From Odiellus spinosus (Eukaryota; Arthropoda; Arachnida; Opiliones; Phalangiidae): 64,000 nt of DNA. Below the pieces are notes generated by a model that saw only the letters and a list, made by a program, of their open reading frames with translations, did no database searches and was not told the origin of the DNA. Each line of letters starts with the position of its first letter. Positions within the stretch are counted from its first letter, which is position 1. A program made the position numbers and the translations under genes. This document shows, one piece after another, positions 30,528 to 42,559 of this stretch. The stretch spans positions 12,883,004 through 12,947,003 of the forward strand of contig OY987239.1 of assembly GCA_963920705.1 (NCBI GenBank), read 5' to 3'.

Positions 30528-30960
30528 AGGGAGAATGCAACCTAATTACAAGTGATTTTTTATCGATTCCTTATCGTTTAAATAGGCCTAATCCATCGAT
30601 AAAAAGTTTACAATACAAATATTAAACTAGAAATAAATTTAAAACTTACCCTGAAAATAGGCTTAGCGGGATTCATGGAGATCCTGAATCGCGTCCGTGT
30701 CAGGTCTAGCGACCAATGAGCGAAGGCCCGTCGTTCGCGCGAGATCTCCGCGAGACTTACGTCGCGCGCGATTGGTCGCTAGACCTGACACGCGAGGAAA
30801 TCAGGATCTCCATGAATCTCGCTAAGCCTATTTTCAGGGTAAGTTTTAAATTTATTTCTAGTTTAATATTTGTTCGTAAATTGTTTAAATAGTGGATTAG
30901 GCCTATTTAAACAATAAGGAATCGATAAAAAATCACTTGTTATTAGGTTGCATCCTCCCT
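30528..30960. mobile_element. Palindromic MITE M3, TTAA target (copy 1)
   Basis: 433-bp near-perfect palindrome beginning AGGGAGAATGCAACCTAA and ending with its near complement, flanked by TTAA at 30524-30527 and 30961-30964. The core inverted pair is gtcaggtctagcgaccaat. TTAA targets are typical of piggyBac-type insertion. Copies lie at 33586 and 34522. Confidence 0.9.
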
Positions 30961-31519
30961 TTAAGGTTTACGTATCGTAAAAGAACAGTAATATATTGTA
31001 TAATAGTAGTTCCATTTATAACCGTTAGAATTTACGCGTCAGGTATTTTTCGATTTTTTTTTTTTTCCTGAATGTCCCGGGTCTCACGGCACCAAGTTGC
31101 AACTAGCCAGACCAAGCCGTCTCCCTACTTCAAAAACGCTCATTTTATTGGTGGAGGTTTGTTTGAAATAACTTAACAAGGTATACGCTATATAGATTAG
31201 TATATAGGTAGTTATAACAACGCGCACCTTCAGAGACACAGAGAGGGATTGAAGGTAAAAATTATATTACGTTCACAAGAGTTCTCGCGGCTGGCTATTA
31301 AAGTTACGCGACGAACGAGCTCCCCTCACGATTCTCTATAGCTTGGAATCACGAAAAATAAAACCAGTATTCAGGTATTAACTTCAACGATAATTTCGCC
31401 GCCTTATCCGGCGATTTTTCACGGATTAGCTAGCTCCCTTCTAAACGCTAAATTGGACTTTCAAAATCAATCAAATTGGATTGGATTTAAAACACGAAAC
31501 GTGGTAAAATGGATTAAGA

Positions 31520-32145
31520 AAAAAAAGGTTCCGGATTATTGTGAACAACTTGATTATTGTGAATAAATTTATCGGATTATTGTGAACAAAGCTAGTGGAT
31601 TATTGTGGACAAACTTAATTGATTATTGTGAACAAAGCTAGTGGATTATTGTGAACAAAGCTAGTAGATTATTGTGAACAAAGCTAGTGGATTATTGTGA
31701 ACAAAGTTAGTGGATTATTGTGAACAAAGCTAGTGGATTATTGTGAACAAAGCTAGTAGATTATTGTGAACAAAGTTAGTGGATTATTGTGAACAAAGTT
31801 AGTAGATTATTGTGAACAAAGTTAGTGGATTATTGTGAACAAAATTAGTGGCTTATTGTGAAAAAGCTTCTGGATTATTGTGAACAAAGCTAGTGGATTA
31901 TTGTGAACAAAACTAGTAGATTATTGTGAGCAAAGTTGGTTGCTTATTGTGAAAAATCTTCTGGATTATTGTGAACAAAGTTAGTAGATTATTGTGAACA
32001 AAGCTAGTGGCTTATTGTGAACAAAATTAGTGGCGTATTGTGAAAAAGCTTCTGGATTATTGTGAACAAAGTTAATTTATTATTGTGAAAAAGCTTCTGA
32101 ATTATTGTGAAAGCTCTTCTAAATTATTGTGACAACGATTCTGTG
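31520..32145 (+). repeat. 23-bp minisatellite upstream of the TRAF-type gene
   Basis: About 25 units of gattattgtgaacaaagcta plus gtg, degrading to attattgtgaaaaagcttct at the right end, about 330 bp before the ATG at 32476. Confidence 0.92.
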
Positions 32146-32475
32146 ACAACCCAAATCATAATATCGTGACAAACATCGATAATTATATCGTGACAACGAT
32201 AATATTAACCTGATCCTATCACGCGATACATTGTGAAAAAGTTCCCATCTTAAAATACAATAAAATAGTGCGCAAAATTTTGACTTTCCCAGTTCCACGA
32301 TTACCCAAAATATTGTGAAATAAATGACGTCCACTAAAACATTACGTTAGGTTCTTGGAATATTGTGAAAAGCTCATTAATAATTGATTAACAATTGTGA
32401 AACGAGGATCATATCAGTTGTGACGTAATAAAGTGACTAGCACGAAATAAAAATTGCCTTTGCCTTATAATCATA

Positions 32476-35400
32476 ATGGGTGCTGTTAAAGTGCGCGAAT
32501 TGCCTGGAATTGCTTTTGAAGTGGACACCATTGAGTTTTTACAACAGTGTCCGAGTAGATTTCGGTGTCATATTTGCGCCGTGGTTGACGGCAAACTTCT
32601 AGTGTCCAGGTGCGGACATCAAGTGTGTCCAAAATGCGTTAGACAAGAAAATGGAAAGTTGAGGGAAGTAAAATGCCCCATCGATGGAAAATTACTCAAA
32701 ATTGACGAGGTAAAGTAATTATAAAATTGGACCAATCAAATTATTTCAGCCTTCAACAGTTCTTGTAATGAATGTCTTAATTAATATTAAAAGAATAGGT
32801 TGGTAATTGATGCCTAAGACTTGGCCATCAAATAAAGGCCTCTTTTAATGTTAATTAGGACATTACAAGCGCTGTTGAAGCCAGAAATAATATGATTGGT
32901 TAAAATTTTATATTTACTAAAATTATAATTTTATTTTAAATTAATTTCGACACTAAAAACGTGTCTAAAAATATTCTGGGATATGTTTTAAAACACGCTG
33001 ATTCCGAAAATAATTAAAATAAATTTAAAATCTGTTTAATTTATAGCTCTAAGTCTTAGGTGACACTAACCCTTTGCCAAAAAAAAAAAAAATCATTGAA
33101 TAATAAAATTTCATGTCGTGTATGTAAATTCGGTGTACGTATATTTATCACGCGTTTATTTTGACCTAGATTTGAATCAAGGGATTATTTATATCTTCGT
33201 ATTTCTCGCTCTAAAAGCGAATGGGAAGATTAATGTGTATATTGTAAATGGAAATTTCAAATAAGTCGATGAGTTTTTCTGCCATTTAGTTCAAGTACAA
33301 TGTACGCGTGTTGTTTAAAAGGTTAGCAGGAAATACAAGTACTTTAGATTAATAACATAAGTTGATAAATTATTATAGAGTTAGATCCAAAATAGGCTTA
33401 GCAGAATTCATGGAAATCGGCTGTATTTCTTAACGTTGAAGAGTCAGCGACCAATAAGCGAGGACTTCGTTAAGGCGAGATCTTAAGGTGAAATTTACAA
33501 TACCTTTTGATTGGTTATTGACTCATTACATGAATCCAGCTAAGCCTATTTTGTTTATTAAGTTTTAAATATATTTTTAGTTTAAAGGGAGGATGCAACC
33601 TAACAACAAGTGATTTTTTATCGATTCCTTATTGTTTAAATAGGCCTAATCCATTATTTAAAAAATTTACAAACAAATATTAAACTAGAAATAAATTTAA
33701 AACTTACCCTGAAAATAGGCTTAGTGGGATTCGTGGAGATCCTGATTTCCTCGCGTGTCAGGTCTAGCGACCAATCGCGCGCGACGTAAGTCTCGCGGAG
33801 ATCTCGCGTGAACGACGGGCCTTCGCTCATTGGTCGCTAGACCTGACACGGACGCGATTCAGGATCTCCACGAATCCCGCTAAGCCTATTTTCAGGGTAA
33901 GTTTTAAATTTATTTCTAGTTTAATATTTGTGTTGTAAACTTTTTATCGATGGATTAGGCCTATTTAAACGATAAGGAATCGATAAAAAAATCACTTGTA
34001 ATTATGTTGCATTCTCCCTTTAATAATAATTTGTAATTTTGTTTTACTGTTTGATTAGATTAAAAATAAAATCATATATTTAATAATTTATTAGTTTTAA
34101 TGGCCACCCTCTGATAGTGTCGGAAATAAATTTCTTTATTAAAAGATAGGACATAAATCTTAATAGATTGCGTAAGATTTAGTAACCAGGATGTCTCAGC
34201 ACCTTTCATTTATTTGAAAGACAATTTCAATAATTAAAAATAAAAAAGTAATTAAAAATGGGATATCTGAAGGGCGTTTGTTTTTATAACATGAGAATTG
34301 CGAGTAGAATTTCAAGTTTTTTTGAAGTTAAGAAGTGGTTCAGAAAAAAAGGTGTTTTTCATTCCAAAACGAACTAAAATCCTCCCTAGACATGTAGAAA
34401 TTTTCGCATATTTTTACTACTTAAAGGGAGAGTGAAAAGCCAATTATAATTTGATAAAATATACGAGACATAATACGCTTCCTAAAAATCATTTCAAATG
34501 TTACGAGGTGTTTCACTTTAAAGGGAGGATGCAACCTAACAACAAGTGATTTTTTTATCGATTCCTTATTGTTTAAATAGGCCTAATCCACTATTTAAAC
34601 AATTTACGAACAAATATTAAACTAGAAATAAATTTAAAACCTACCCTGAAAATAGGCTTAGCGGGATTCATGGAGATCCTGATTTCCTCGCGTGTCAGGT
34701 CTAGCGACCAATCGCGCGCGACGTAAGTCTCGTGGAGATCTCGCGTGAACGACGGGCCTTCGCTCATTGGTCGCTAGACCTGACACGGACGCGATTCAGG
34801 ATCTCCATGAATCCCGCTAAGCCTATTTTTCGGTTAAGTTTTAAATTTATTTCTAGTTTAATATTTGTATTGTAAACTTTTTATCGATGGATTAGGCCTA
34901 TTTAAACGATAAGGAATCGATAAAAAAAAATCACTTGTAATTAGGTTGCATTCTCCCTTTAAAGTGTTTTATCTCCCTAACTGTATCAAGCCGGCACGAA
35001 TGGATCAAAATCCGAAACGTGCTCTCCTTACCAAAATAATAAAAATATATATTTTTAATCTTATTTTGACCTTTTATTTTTCTAGTTGAAACATGAAGAC
35101 GGAATCTCAGACGTTTTGAAGCTGGAAATATTTTGTCCTTATCGTAAAAGAGGATGCAAGAGGTCAATGCCTCTTAGTTCCATACAGGTAACAAATATTT
35201 CTAGCCCCCCTTCCCTTCCCTTTCTTAAAATATAAGGTTTAAGGCTACGTAATTATAAAATTATTAAATAATATTATCTTATATAACAATGAGTCTCTTA
35301 AGTATATTTTCTTAAAGAATTTAAAGAGAAGATGGCACCTATTTTTAACGAACTTTAAATAGAAATTGAGTGATATTTTCGGGTTGATCGTTAAAAAACG

Positions 35401-37722
35401 ATTCAAAATATATATACATATCGAATAGAACTAAATTACAGCCACACTAAAAACCGAGGGGTCAGACACTCGTGAACTCAGGTGTACAAAATTTTTGAAC
35501 TCTTTGCACTATCAAAGCTGAACTCAGAGTTCATAAGAGTTCGAACTCAATGCACTGTCAAAGCTGAACTCAGTGAACTCAGAGAGTGTCGGACCCCTCG
35601 CTAAAAACATAATGATTTCAAGCATGAAATCAAATCGATATTTAAATCGATTTGAATCCTATCAAGTTTATAAATCGATTTATTATAGTTTAATCCGCGT
35701 AAATTGTTTCCAGATATATGACGTAGATTAGTTCTGGAATGTAATTAAGCATAATTTTACGAAATGTATTTGAATTTGATTTTGATAAAGTAATTTCACG
35801 AGAAAGACTGCGCGAAATCGACCTTAATCACTCTGGTGGCATAATTACGGACGAGAATCAACTGTATCTCTATACAATATCGAAACACGTGACCATAATT
35901 ATGACGTAGATTGCGGGGAATTTTTATTTTCAAAATTTCGAAAATAAAAATTTCGATTATTTAATAATGTATGTTTTATCATCGCTGTAATTTTGTTTCT
36001 ATGACATATGTATATATATTTTGAATCGTTTTTTAACGATCAACCCGAAAATGTGACTCAATTTCTATTTAGAGTTCATTTAAAATAGTAACAGTCTCAT
36101 TTTAATTGTATCCTATATATTATTGTTAATTTCTTCATTTCAATTATTTCTATTTATTTCAATTAATTTGTAGTCTCACGTAAGATCGTGCGGTTTCGTG
36201 CCATTGTTATGTCCATGCGAATGTGGTTTAGAATTGTCTAGACGGGAATTAGCGGATCATTTAACGACGCAGTGCGATCAGAGACTAACACCGTGTCAAT
36301 ATTGCGAAGACGAAGTGCCAGTCAGAGATCATCAGGTTAGTGACCTTTTGAAATTCGACCCCTTGACCTTATAGCATTGAACCGTGCCTGGAGATTGTCA
36401 CGCCTATTTAATATATCGATTGTATCATTGTAAATAGGAACATTTGAAATCGTGCGCGAAGAAACCTATTATTTGTCCATTTTGTCACGCTGAAATTACG
36501 CAGGAACAGGTAAAGTATTTTTCGCGTTTTTTAAGTAATCATAATTATCTACTTCTGATATTATAGCTTAATATTTAGTTTAACCGCGTGTATCAATACA
36601 ATTGCCTATTATATTCAAAGTACACTTTAAGTTGACAACAAAAACCCAAAGCTATTGTTGAAAGAATTATACGTAGAGATAAAGGTAGTCTAGCTTCGAA
36701 TACGCTTTCAATTTAAAGTGGTATGAAAATTTATATTTTCACTCTCGTTATCAACTTCCGGGAAAAATTATAATTTTATCCTTGGCATTCCTTGGACTCG
36801 CTCGCCGACAATAAGCGCGCATTTTATTTCTAGCCTGGATCTATTATCTGTTATATTATTTATAAAATTATTCCGTCGTGTTTGTCAGATAATTTAAAAA
36901 AAAATCGTGGCTTAGATATGTTCAGCCCTTCATTGTGTTTTCAATACATTTTTCAGGCGTCTGCTCACGAAACTAAATGTCCACAAAGGCCTAGATTGTG
37001 TCCCTTATCTACACTAGGATGCTCTTTCAAAGTAAGATAATAACATTTTAAAGTGAAATTCTCACCAATTTTGGGGCATATACGTATCTAGGGTACAACG
37101 CAAGACCTAGAAGTACACGAAAACGCTGTCAAAGAACACGTTAATGTCTTGGCAACAGCTGTGATAGCCAATAGAGAGAGTCTTCAAAAGGTTATAGATA
37201 TTTTAAATGACCTTAACACCCAAGTCAATAACATGCAAGATGAAATCAAAGTAAGTGGCCCTAGAGATAAAAATTTGCGACATCTATCGAGTCATTCTAA
37301 CATTAATTCAGGATTTATTTAAATTACCTAGATAATAATTCTAATTAGATTTTAAACTTAATTGCAGGACTTACAGAAAAATGATAAAACAGTAAAAGAA
37401 CTGCAGAAATCAGTTTTATATTTACAGAGCGAAATTAAGGTAAAAATATTTATTTTTAATTAGTTTAAAGGGATAATGAAACCTAAAAAAAAGTGATTCT
37501 AAGATTTACAAACACCCCTTTAGAAAAATGTTTTTCTGATCGTCTGTCTCTCTTTGATTTTATTTTTTATAGTCTTTACACGTACGAATGGACGATGATC
37601 GTGGTAAAATAACTTCACCCATTCCCCGAGGTCTATTTAACCACCATTCTGATTCCGGACGTAACAGTCCAGCCGGAAGTGACGTTAGTAGAAAACAAAG
37701 CGCACCACCAACCCCACTTTGA
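32476..37722 (+). CDS. RING and TRAF-type zinc-finger protein without MATH domain
   Basis: Eight exons: 32476-32709, 35086-35187, 36174-36335, 36438-36509, 36957-37031, 37092-37250, 37368-37439, 37573-37722; 341 aa, all introns phase 0. The N-terminal RING-type finger has C31-x2-C34, C46-x-H48, C51-x2-C54 and C67-x2-Asp70, so the last ligand is Asp, as in some TRAFs. TRAF-type Cys/His fingers fill exons 2-5 (for example Cys-Pro-Tyr-Arg-Lys-Arg-Gly-Cys, Cys-Gly-Phe-Val-Pro, His-Leu-Lys-Ser-Cys). Exons 6-7 look like a coiled coil and exon 8 is a Ser/Pro-rich tail. No MATH domain is present; the stop codon abuts a foldback element. It is probably a ubiquitin-ligase adaptor in innate or TNF-type signalling, by family; the exact ortholog is uncertain. 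Confidence 0.87.
32725..32925. mobile_element. About 200-bp foldback in intron 1 of the TRAF-type gene
   Basis: Arms attggaccaatcaaattatt and aataatatgattggttaaaa, with inner pairs ttcagccttcaacag/gctgttgaagcc and taagacttggccatc. Older relatives lie at 5325-5460 and 12600-12710. Confidence 0.75.
33390..33560. mobile_element. Diverged hairpin core related to M3
   Basis: Begins aaaataggcttagcagaatt and ends tccagctaagcctattttg, with agcgaccaataagcg facing ttgattggttattgac. It lies immediately upstream of M3 copy 2. Confidence 0.7.
33586..34019. mobile_element. Palindromic MITE M3, TTAA target (copy 2)
   Basis: 434 bp, termini AGGGAGGATGCAACCTAA and near complement, flanked by TTAA at 33582-33585 and 34020-34023. 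It is in intron 1 of the TRAF-type gene. Confidence 0.9.
34522..34958. mobile_element. Palindromic MITE M3, TTAA target (copy 3)
   Basis: 437 bp, same termini, flanked by TTAA at 34518-34521 and 34959-34962. It ends about 130 bp before exon 2 of the TRAF-type gene. A minus-strand ORF at 34931-35167 overlaps exon 2 and is a shadow. Confidence 0.9.
35328..36105. mobile_element. Family W element with both inverted ends
   Basis: The left arm (aaatagaaattgagtgatat, gttgatcgttaaaaaacgat, caaaatatatatacatatcg) is repeated in inverse at 35985-36085. The arms enclose the W interior and a nested M4 element. The right end is about 70 bp before exon 3 of the TRAF-type gene. Confidence 0.8.
35455..35600. 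mobile_element. 146-bp foldback M4 with perfect 8-bp target duplication
   Basis: Begins CGAGGGGTCAGACACTC and ends GAGTGTCGGACCCCTCG. CTAAAAAC is duplicated at 35447-35454 and 35601-35608. An 8-bp duplication fits hAT-type insertion, but no autonomous partner is seen here. Confidence 0.9.
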
Positions 37723-38009
37723 ATAGTCCTGGTCGATTTCCAAAACCGGAAGTCTAGAGAACCTCGCGAAAATTTTGGCGGGGTAAACTTTTTGTCACGT
37801 GATCGTCCGCCATCTTTTTGTAGTGTGAAAATAGCTACAGACTAACCAACGCCTCCTATACTTTATCATATAGGAAGCGTTGGACTAACAACTTGAATTT
37901 GGTTTGTGGAAAATAGAATTATAAATAGTCTGGCAACCTGTTACTACAAAAAGATGGCGGCGCGGCTATGAGACAAGGGCCCATTTCCGGCAAATCGACC
38001 AGGACTATT
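37722..38009. mobile_element. Foldback element abutting the TRAF-type stop codon
   Basis: Arms AATAGTCCTGGTCGATTT and AAATCGACCAGGACTATT, with subterminal ttgtagtgtgaaa facing gttactacaaaaagatggcg. A second small hairpin (caacgcctcctata/atataggaagcgttg) is inside. If the target is TA, the element starts at 37724, two bases after the TGA. Confidence 0.8.
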
Positions 38010-39183
38010 AAGAACTGTTAGCCATATACGAATGAAAAGCATTTGGGACACCCACACTATGAATATCCACTATACCAGCTCACATCTAGAAAGTTCACAA
38101 ATAGAAAGAATTACTAATATCATGAGTAAATAATCCGTCAAGTTTATAAGTCGACATATCGGAATTTGTACGGAAAGCGAATGTTCGCGAAATATGAAAA
38201 TAATATCATATTTTTAGTCATTGTTTTATAGTTAATATAAATATTTCAATCTTAATATTAATTAAAATTAATTTTTAATAATTACGGAACGAATTTAATT
38301 ACCGTAATAGATTAGTTAATTGTGATTAGTGTCAATTATGAGAAAACCAGGTTTCAAAGGAAATTGTTGAACGAAATTTGGTTTTAAAAAATATAATTTT
38401 AAGCGAGACTTGTAATATTTTTTTATCATCTTAATATAACGCGTTTTATTTGTCATTTATTTAACCAATCAGGGTTAAGAGTTTGGGTTTTAAACGTTAG
38501 TACTTGAGTTTTATACAAATTTTGTATATTTTATATACGCTTTTATTAAAATTCGTTAACCATAGTATTTGAATTATTTTTTAAATATTATTGCAAATCA
38601 AGATCTCGCCTCTGAAAATAGGCTTCGCTCATTGGTCAATAACCCTTCAACGCTAAGATATTCAGCTAACCTCCATGAATCCAGCTAAGCCTATTTTGAT
38701 GGTAAGATTATTTCTACTTTAATACTTATTTTGCATTGGTTATTTACGTATGACCCCCAAGTTTATAATCTACAAAATGCTAATAAAAATTGCACCTTGA
38801 TCCGGGAAATTACGTCTGCACTTTATTGTAACATAATCTGGGTTCCCCGAAATAAAAAATGAGTTAACATAAAGTTAAAACTGCAGATGCTGATTAAATT
38901 GCAAAATGGTGTTTCCTTTCACACCATTGTCGTGTAATATAAATAAATTATAATAAATTTATATATAATTATTTGGAACTAAAAATAGGGTTGAATTGTG
39001 GCTAAATTCTTAAAGAGAACCGTCTAAGCTACAAAATTAAAGTGGTGCAAATTCTAAGCGCCATCAAAAAGAGCGAAAAAAATGGATGTAAAGGGAAAGC
39101 ATAGAGCCTAGGGTGCTAGATTTACACTTTGACGCCATTTTTCAAATGTTTCAAATATTGAAATCGTCTTTTCAAGATATTAT
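38010..39183. other. Intergenic, AT-rich
   Basis: Contains half of an M3-like hairpin at about 38595-38705 (gatctcgcctctgaaaatag ... ccagctaagcctattttgat). No gene is seen. Confidence 0.5.
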
Positions 39184-39601
39184 CAGAGGTATATAATAAC
39201 CCCCTTCGGAGGGAAGTATGAAAGCCCCTATTCTACCAATGCTAAAAATCACGAACAACGAGAGCCCGCTGCTGACTATCTAGGCCACTAGCTCGCGCTG
39301 GACTTCTCAATGTCGCTACTCTAGTAAATGCTCTTTGTATAAACAAGACGGCTCGATTTGCGTTTAGAACTTCCTGTCTCGGGAGTCAGGCTGTCCGTTA
39401 AAATGGAGTCGAAGGTTGACTTCGGCTCGCGAGTTCCGGAAGCGCGCGTAGGGAAAATTTAGTCAGGTTCAAAATGGTGTAACTATTTTTTGGGAGTAAA
39501 GCGGTGTGTCGATCCGCCGCGATTTACGCCGGGCACTCGTTGTTCGTCGATTTTGCCTACCTTTCATACTTCCCCCCGAAGGGGATTATTATATACCTCT
39601 G
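39184..39601. mobile_element. MITE family M5, 7-bp target duplication ATATTAT
   Basis: 418 bp. Termini CAGAGGTATATAATAA and complement, with cttcgg(g)aggaagtatgaaag inside each end. The duplication is at 39177-39183 and 39602-39608. A second copy starts at 63544 in reverse order. It is GC-richer than its surroundings and has no ORF of substance. Confidence 0.9.
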
Positions 39602-39959
39602 ATATTATTTATGTTTCTTAATTAAAGATCTATAAGAGTGACCCCCAAAATTTTATAATTTGACCTTTCCAAAACGGCTCAAAATGTTTTAAAGTCTATG
39701 GTGTGAACGCGGCTTTAGTTTATCATCCCACCCACAAATCTTTATGATTCGTTAATTATTTTAATCGTGTTTAAAATTAAAAAGACGCGAAGTACAGACA
39801 TCAAAACGAAACAGCAAGTTCTCCTTCTCATTATCGAGTCTTTGTGTCTTCCAAGTAGCTGAAAATCACAAAAATCGCAACGCGGCAAGGGTTCTTAACC
39901 TAAAACCCAATCCCAAGGGATTCCTAACAGTCCCTAAGTGACTCTTCGCGAGCTCCAAC

Positions 39960-41846
39960 CATAGATATGAAAAATAAGCTAGATCCACTACCCTCACGGC
40001 CAACCGGGGGGGATAACGTCGGGAACCGAAGGCTGCCATTTGAGGGACATTATGTATTTAGCGCCATCTAGTCAAGAAGGATCAGACACTTTAAAAGGGA
40101 AAAACCGCGGGAAATTTGAAGGGATGAATTCTCGTTTATGAAAGCGCGGGAAACCTAAAGATGCTAATAGGCCATTTGAGTAAAAGCAAAAGCGCGGGAA
40201 ATTACAAAATGATTAAGCAACTTTTTGAGGTTTGAGAGCTTGGGTAAAGGCGAAATAATAGAAGACTAAAAATGGTTAAAAGTTGTGCTTTTTGCAATGT
40301 AAACGCAATAAGAGAGTCGGGAAGGAACAAAAGTGTTCATTTCATAGGTATAAAAAAACATTTTAATATAATCATAATGTACAATAACCGAGGTGCATTT
40401 TTATTATTAAGATTTCTTCTGGGCAATAGTGAGTTGCAAAGAAAATGGATAGCTGTGGTAGATCGAGACAATTGGAATCCATCTTCATATGATTCAGTGC
40501 GTAGTGAAGATTTCCAGGAGGAAGAAATTTATGTTCAAAACGGAAAACACTATCTTAGAGATAATATTGTTCCAACAAAGGTTAATAACTAAAATTAAGT
40601 GGTTGATGTGCAAAAATAACGTAAAGGGATGGTGCGGGGAATACTTCTCCGGCTTCGTTGACTATGGCATATCGGATGCTCTTGGGACCTTTTGTGTTTG
40701 CTGGGATATGGTTTCCAATAACAGCCGAGATAGCCAAACTATTGCGTCACAGGACTTTGGTATTTATGTTAGTAGCTATCAACTGTAGTTGGAAAATACC
40801 TCTTGGGTATTTCTTGCTTGATGGTACACCGGGCGGCTCTTGACGCAGCTTGTGAAAGAATGTTTAGCCAGGATCAACGCCACTGGAGTTAAGTGCGTAC
40901 CTTTGGTTAGCGACGGCTTAAGCAGCAATTTAACTATGGCCAAAACATTGGCAGCAAATTTGGATACAGAATATTTGGACCCCAGTTTCTCAAATCCTGC
41001 GAATCCAATGGGACATAGAATTTATTTAATCCTTAATGGAGGATTAAAACAGCCATCAAAAAGTGTTTTACAAATCTGCGCTTTGACAGAGTCATACATT
41101 CGGCAAAAGGTTTCTGTTGATATGAAATCAAAAAACATTTCACTATCCATTGAAATTGCTGTTATGCGAAAGTTGGTAAATGCAAATGTATTTAGCGAGC
41201 TTCAAGAGCACATGTTCGATTTTGAAGTTGGTATCGAACACCATCGTAATAGATTAATGAAAAACATTATTAATTTGTACGCAAAGGTTCGCCTTCACAA
41301 AATAGCCAAAGATAAGAACCTACAATTAAAAAAGCAAGCCATTAGACATAACTATCAAAATTATTTTTGTTTGAAGGGAAATAAAGCCTGTTAAATACCT
41401 TTATAATTCCGCTTCCCTGTAATTTATTTTGTGGATTCTTTTCAACGCCAGTACATAAATCTTCTTTTACTAAAACTAACAAGTAGCATCCTAATAATAT
41501 TAATTATAACAATAATAAAAGGAATCAGGAATCTAAAATAACGTTGCTTCCGTTACAACGGAGGCAAGAAATATAAAATTTTCAACAATATCTGTGCTTT
41601 CGGCTTTTATAGCAGACGAAATACGTGTTCGCCATATTTTAGTTTTTATTCGTAGCATCAGATGGCGCGAGCATACACATGAAGGGGGTTGCTCATATGG
41701 GGGCGAAAGTGAATTAAATAATTCAGTTCTCGCCCGTCAGATGGCGCGGAAAACGGATTGTCCCTCAAATGGCAGCCACCTGGGTCTGACGTACCCCCCC
41801 CCCCCCCATAGGGCAGTGGGTCTAGCTTATTTTTCATATGTCTATG
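39960..41846 (+). mobile_element. P-element/THAP9-like transposon, internally decayed
   Basis: 1887 bp. Inverted ends CATAGATATGAAAAATAAGC and CATAGACATATGAAAAATAA (reverse strand), followed by ctaga(t/c)ccact(a/g)ccct. A perfect 8-bp duplication GCTCCAAC is at 39952-39959 and 41847-41854, as expected for P elements. A second inverted pair (gctgccatttgagggaca/tgtccctcaaatggcagc) lies subterminally at 40032 and 41760. It encloses broken transposase sequence. Confidence 0.92.
40272..41394 (+). pseudogene. Degraded THAP/P-element transposase
   Basis: The remnant is read in several frames. 40272-40350 starts a THAP zinc finger (Cys-x2-Cys near the N-terminus, Val-His-Phe). 40430-40590 gives the rest of a THAP-like domain with the conserved Trp, but with the usual Cys-Ser-x-His-Phe box replaced by Arg-Ser-Glu-Asp-Phe. 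40658-40830 carries the transposase segment with Trp-Lys-Ile-Pro-Leu-Gly-Tyr-Phe. 40840-41394 continues with Ser-Asp-Gly-Leu-Ser-Ser-Asn and a Lys-rich tail. A frame change near 40830 and at least one more near 40600-40650 prevent a single product. The length is well below a full transposase, so an internal deletion is likely. Not expected to be active. Confidence 0.85.
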
Positions 41847-41854
41847 GCTCCAAC

Positions 41855-42110
41855 CCAGAAACGGACGCCAGCAGCGTGAAAGCGAAGATTACGGGGTCCT
41901 AGATGACCCGGCGGAGTTAATGGCCGACGTTTCTCTAAGGGTCAAAGGTCCTACGACCGGGAAAGGTTACGCTCGAGTCGGTCACAAGTGCCTAACTTTC
42001 CGAATGACCTACGTTCTCTCCCAAACGTGGCTAATAACTCCGCGCTCGTAATGCGCGTGCGCAGCGTTAATTCATTAAAACTGAGCTGAAAACATTTGAA
42101 GGGTTGTAGG
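41855..42110. promoter_or_regulatory. GC-rich, promoter-like stretch next to the P-element insertion
   Basis: Markedly less AT-rich than its surroundings, with a TGCGCGTGCGCA motif (about 42051-42062) close to the NRF1/ewg palindrome and several CpG-rich blocks. P elements often insert near promoters. No adjacent coding exon is recognised, so a leader exon of an unseen gene is only a possibility. Confidence 0.3.
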
Positions 42111-42559
42111 CGAATAAAATAATTAGGGTTTGGTAACTAAGAGAGTGTTGGCATAAGGCCATTAACTACTGTAAAGTATGAGTATATAGGCTTTGATTAA
42201 GTTAATATTTGTTATTTCGAGGTTACGCGTTCGACGGAATGGTTAGAAATAATTCTTTCGAGGTTACGCGTTCGACGGAATGGGAAATCCGGTTTTCAAT
42301 CTTTCAATTAAAATTAATTTAACTGGTAAATTATTTTTCGTGACGCGTACTCGAGATAACAATAATAATACACAAAATACAATAATGGTAAATAAAGTAG
42401 CCATGCTACAATGGCAAGAAAATTTTCATGGTACTTACATGTTTCTTATTAATAATCTAATCCGAGATATCCGATTGTGAGAAGATCAGACGAAGTTAAA
42501 TGATATTCAATATCCTAATAAATAAATAAAAAAAAATTGGATTATTAAAAAAATTAAAA

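Noticed and set aside
40071-40090. Additional M1 element end (caagaaggatcagacact)
   Set aside because: Matches the M1 terminus for only 14 bases and lies inside the P-element; no partner end.
42215-42285. tRNA-like ggttacgcgttcga stretch
   Set aside because: No acceptor or anticodon stem can be drawn; it is a short tandem doublet.
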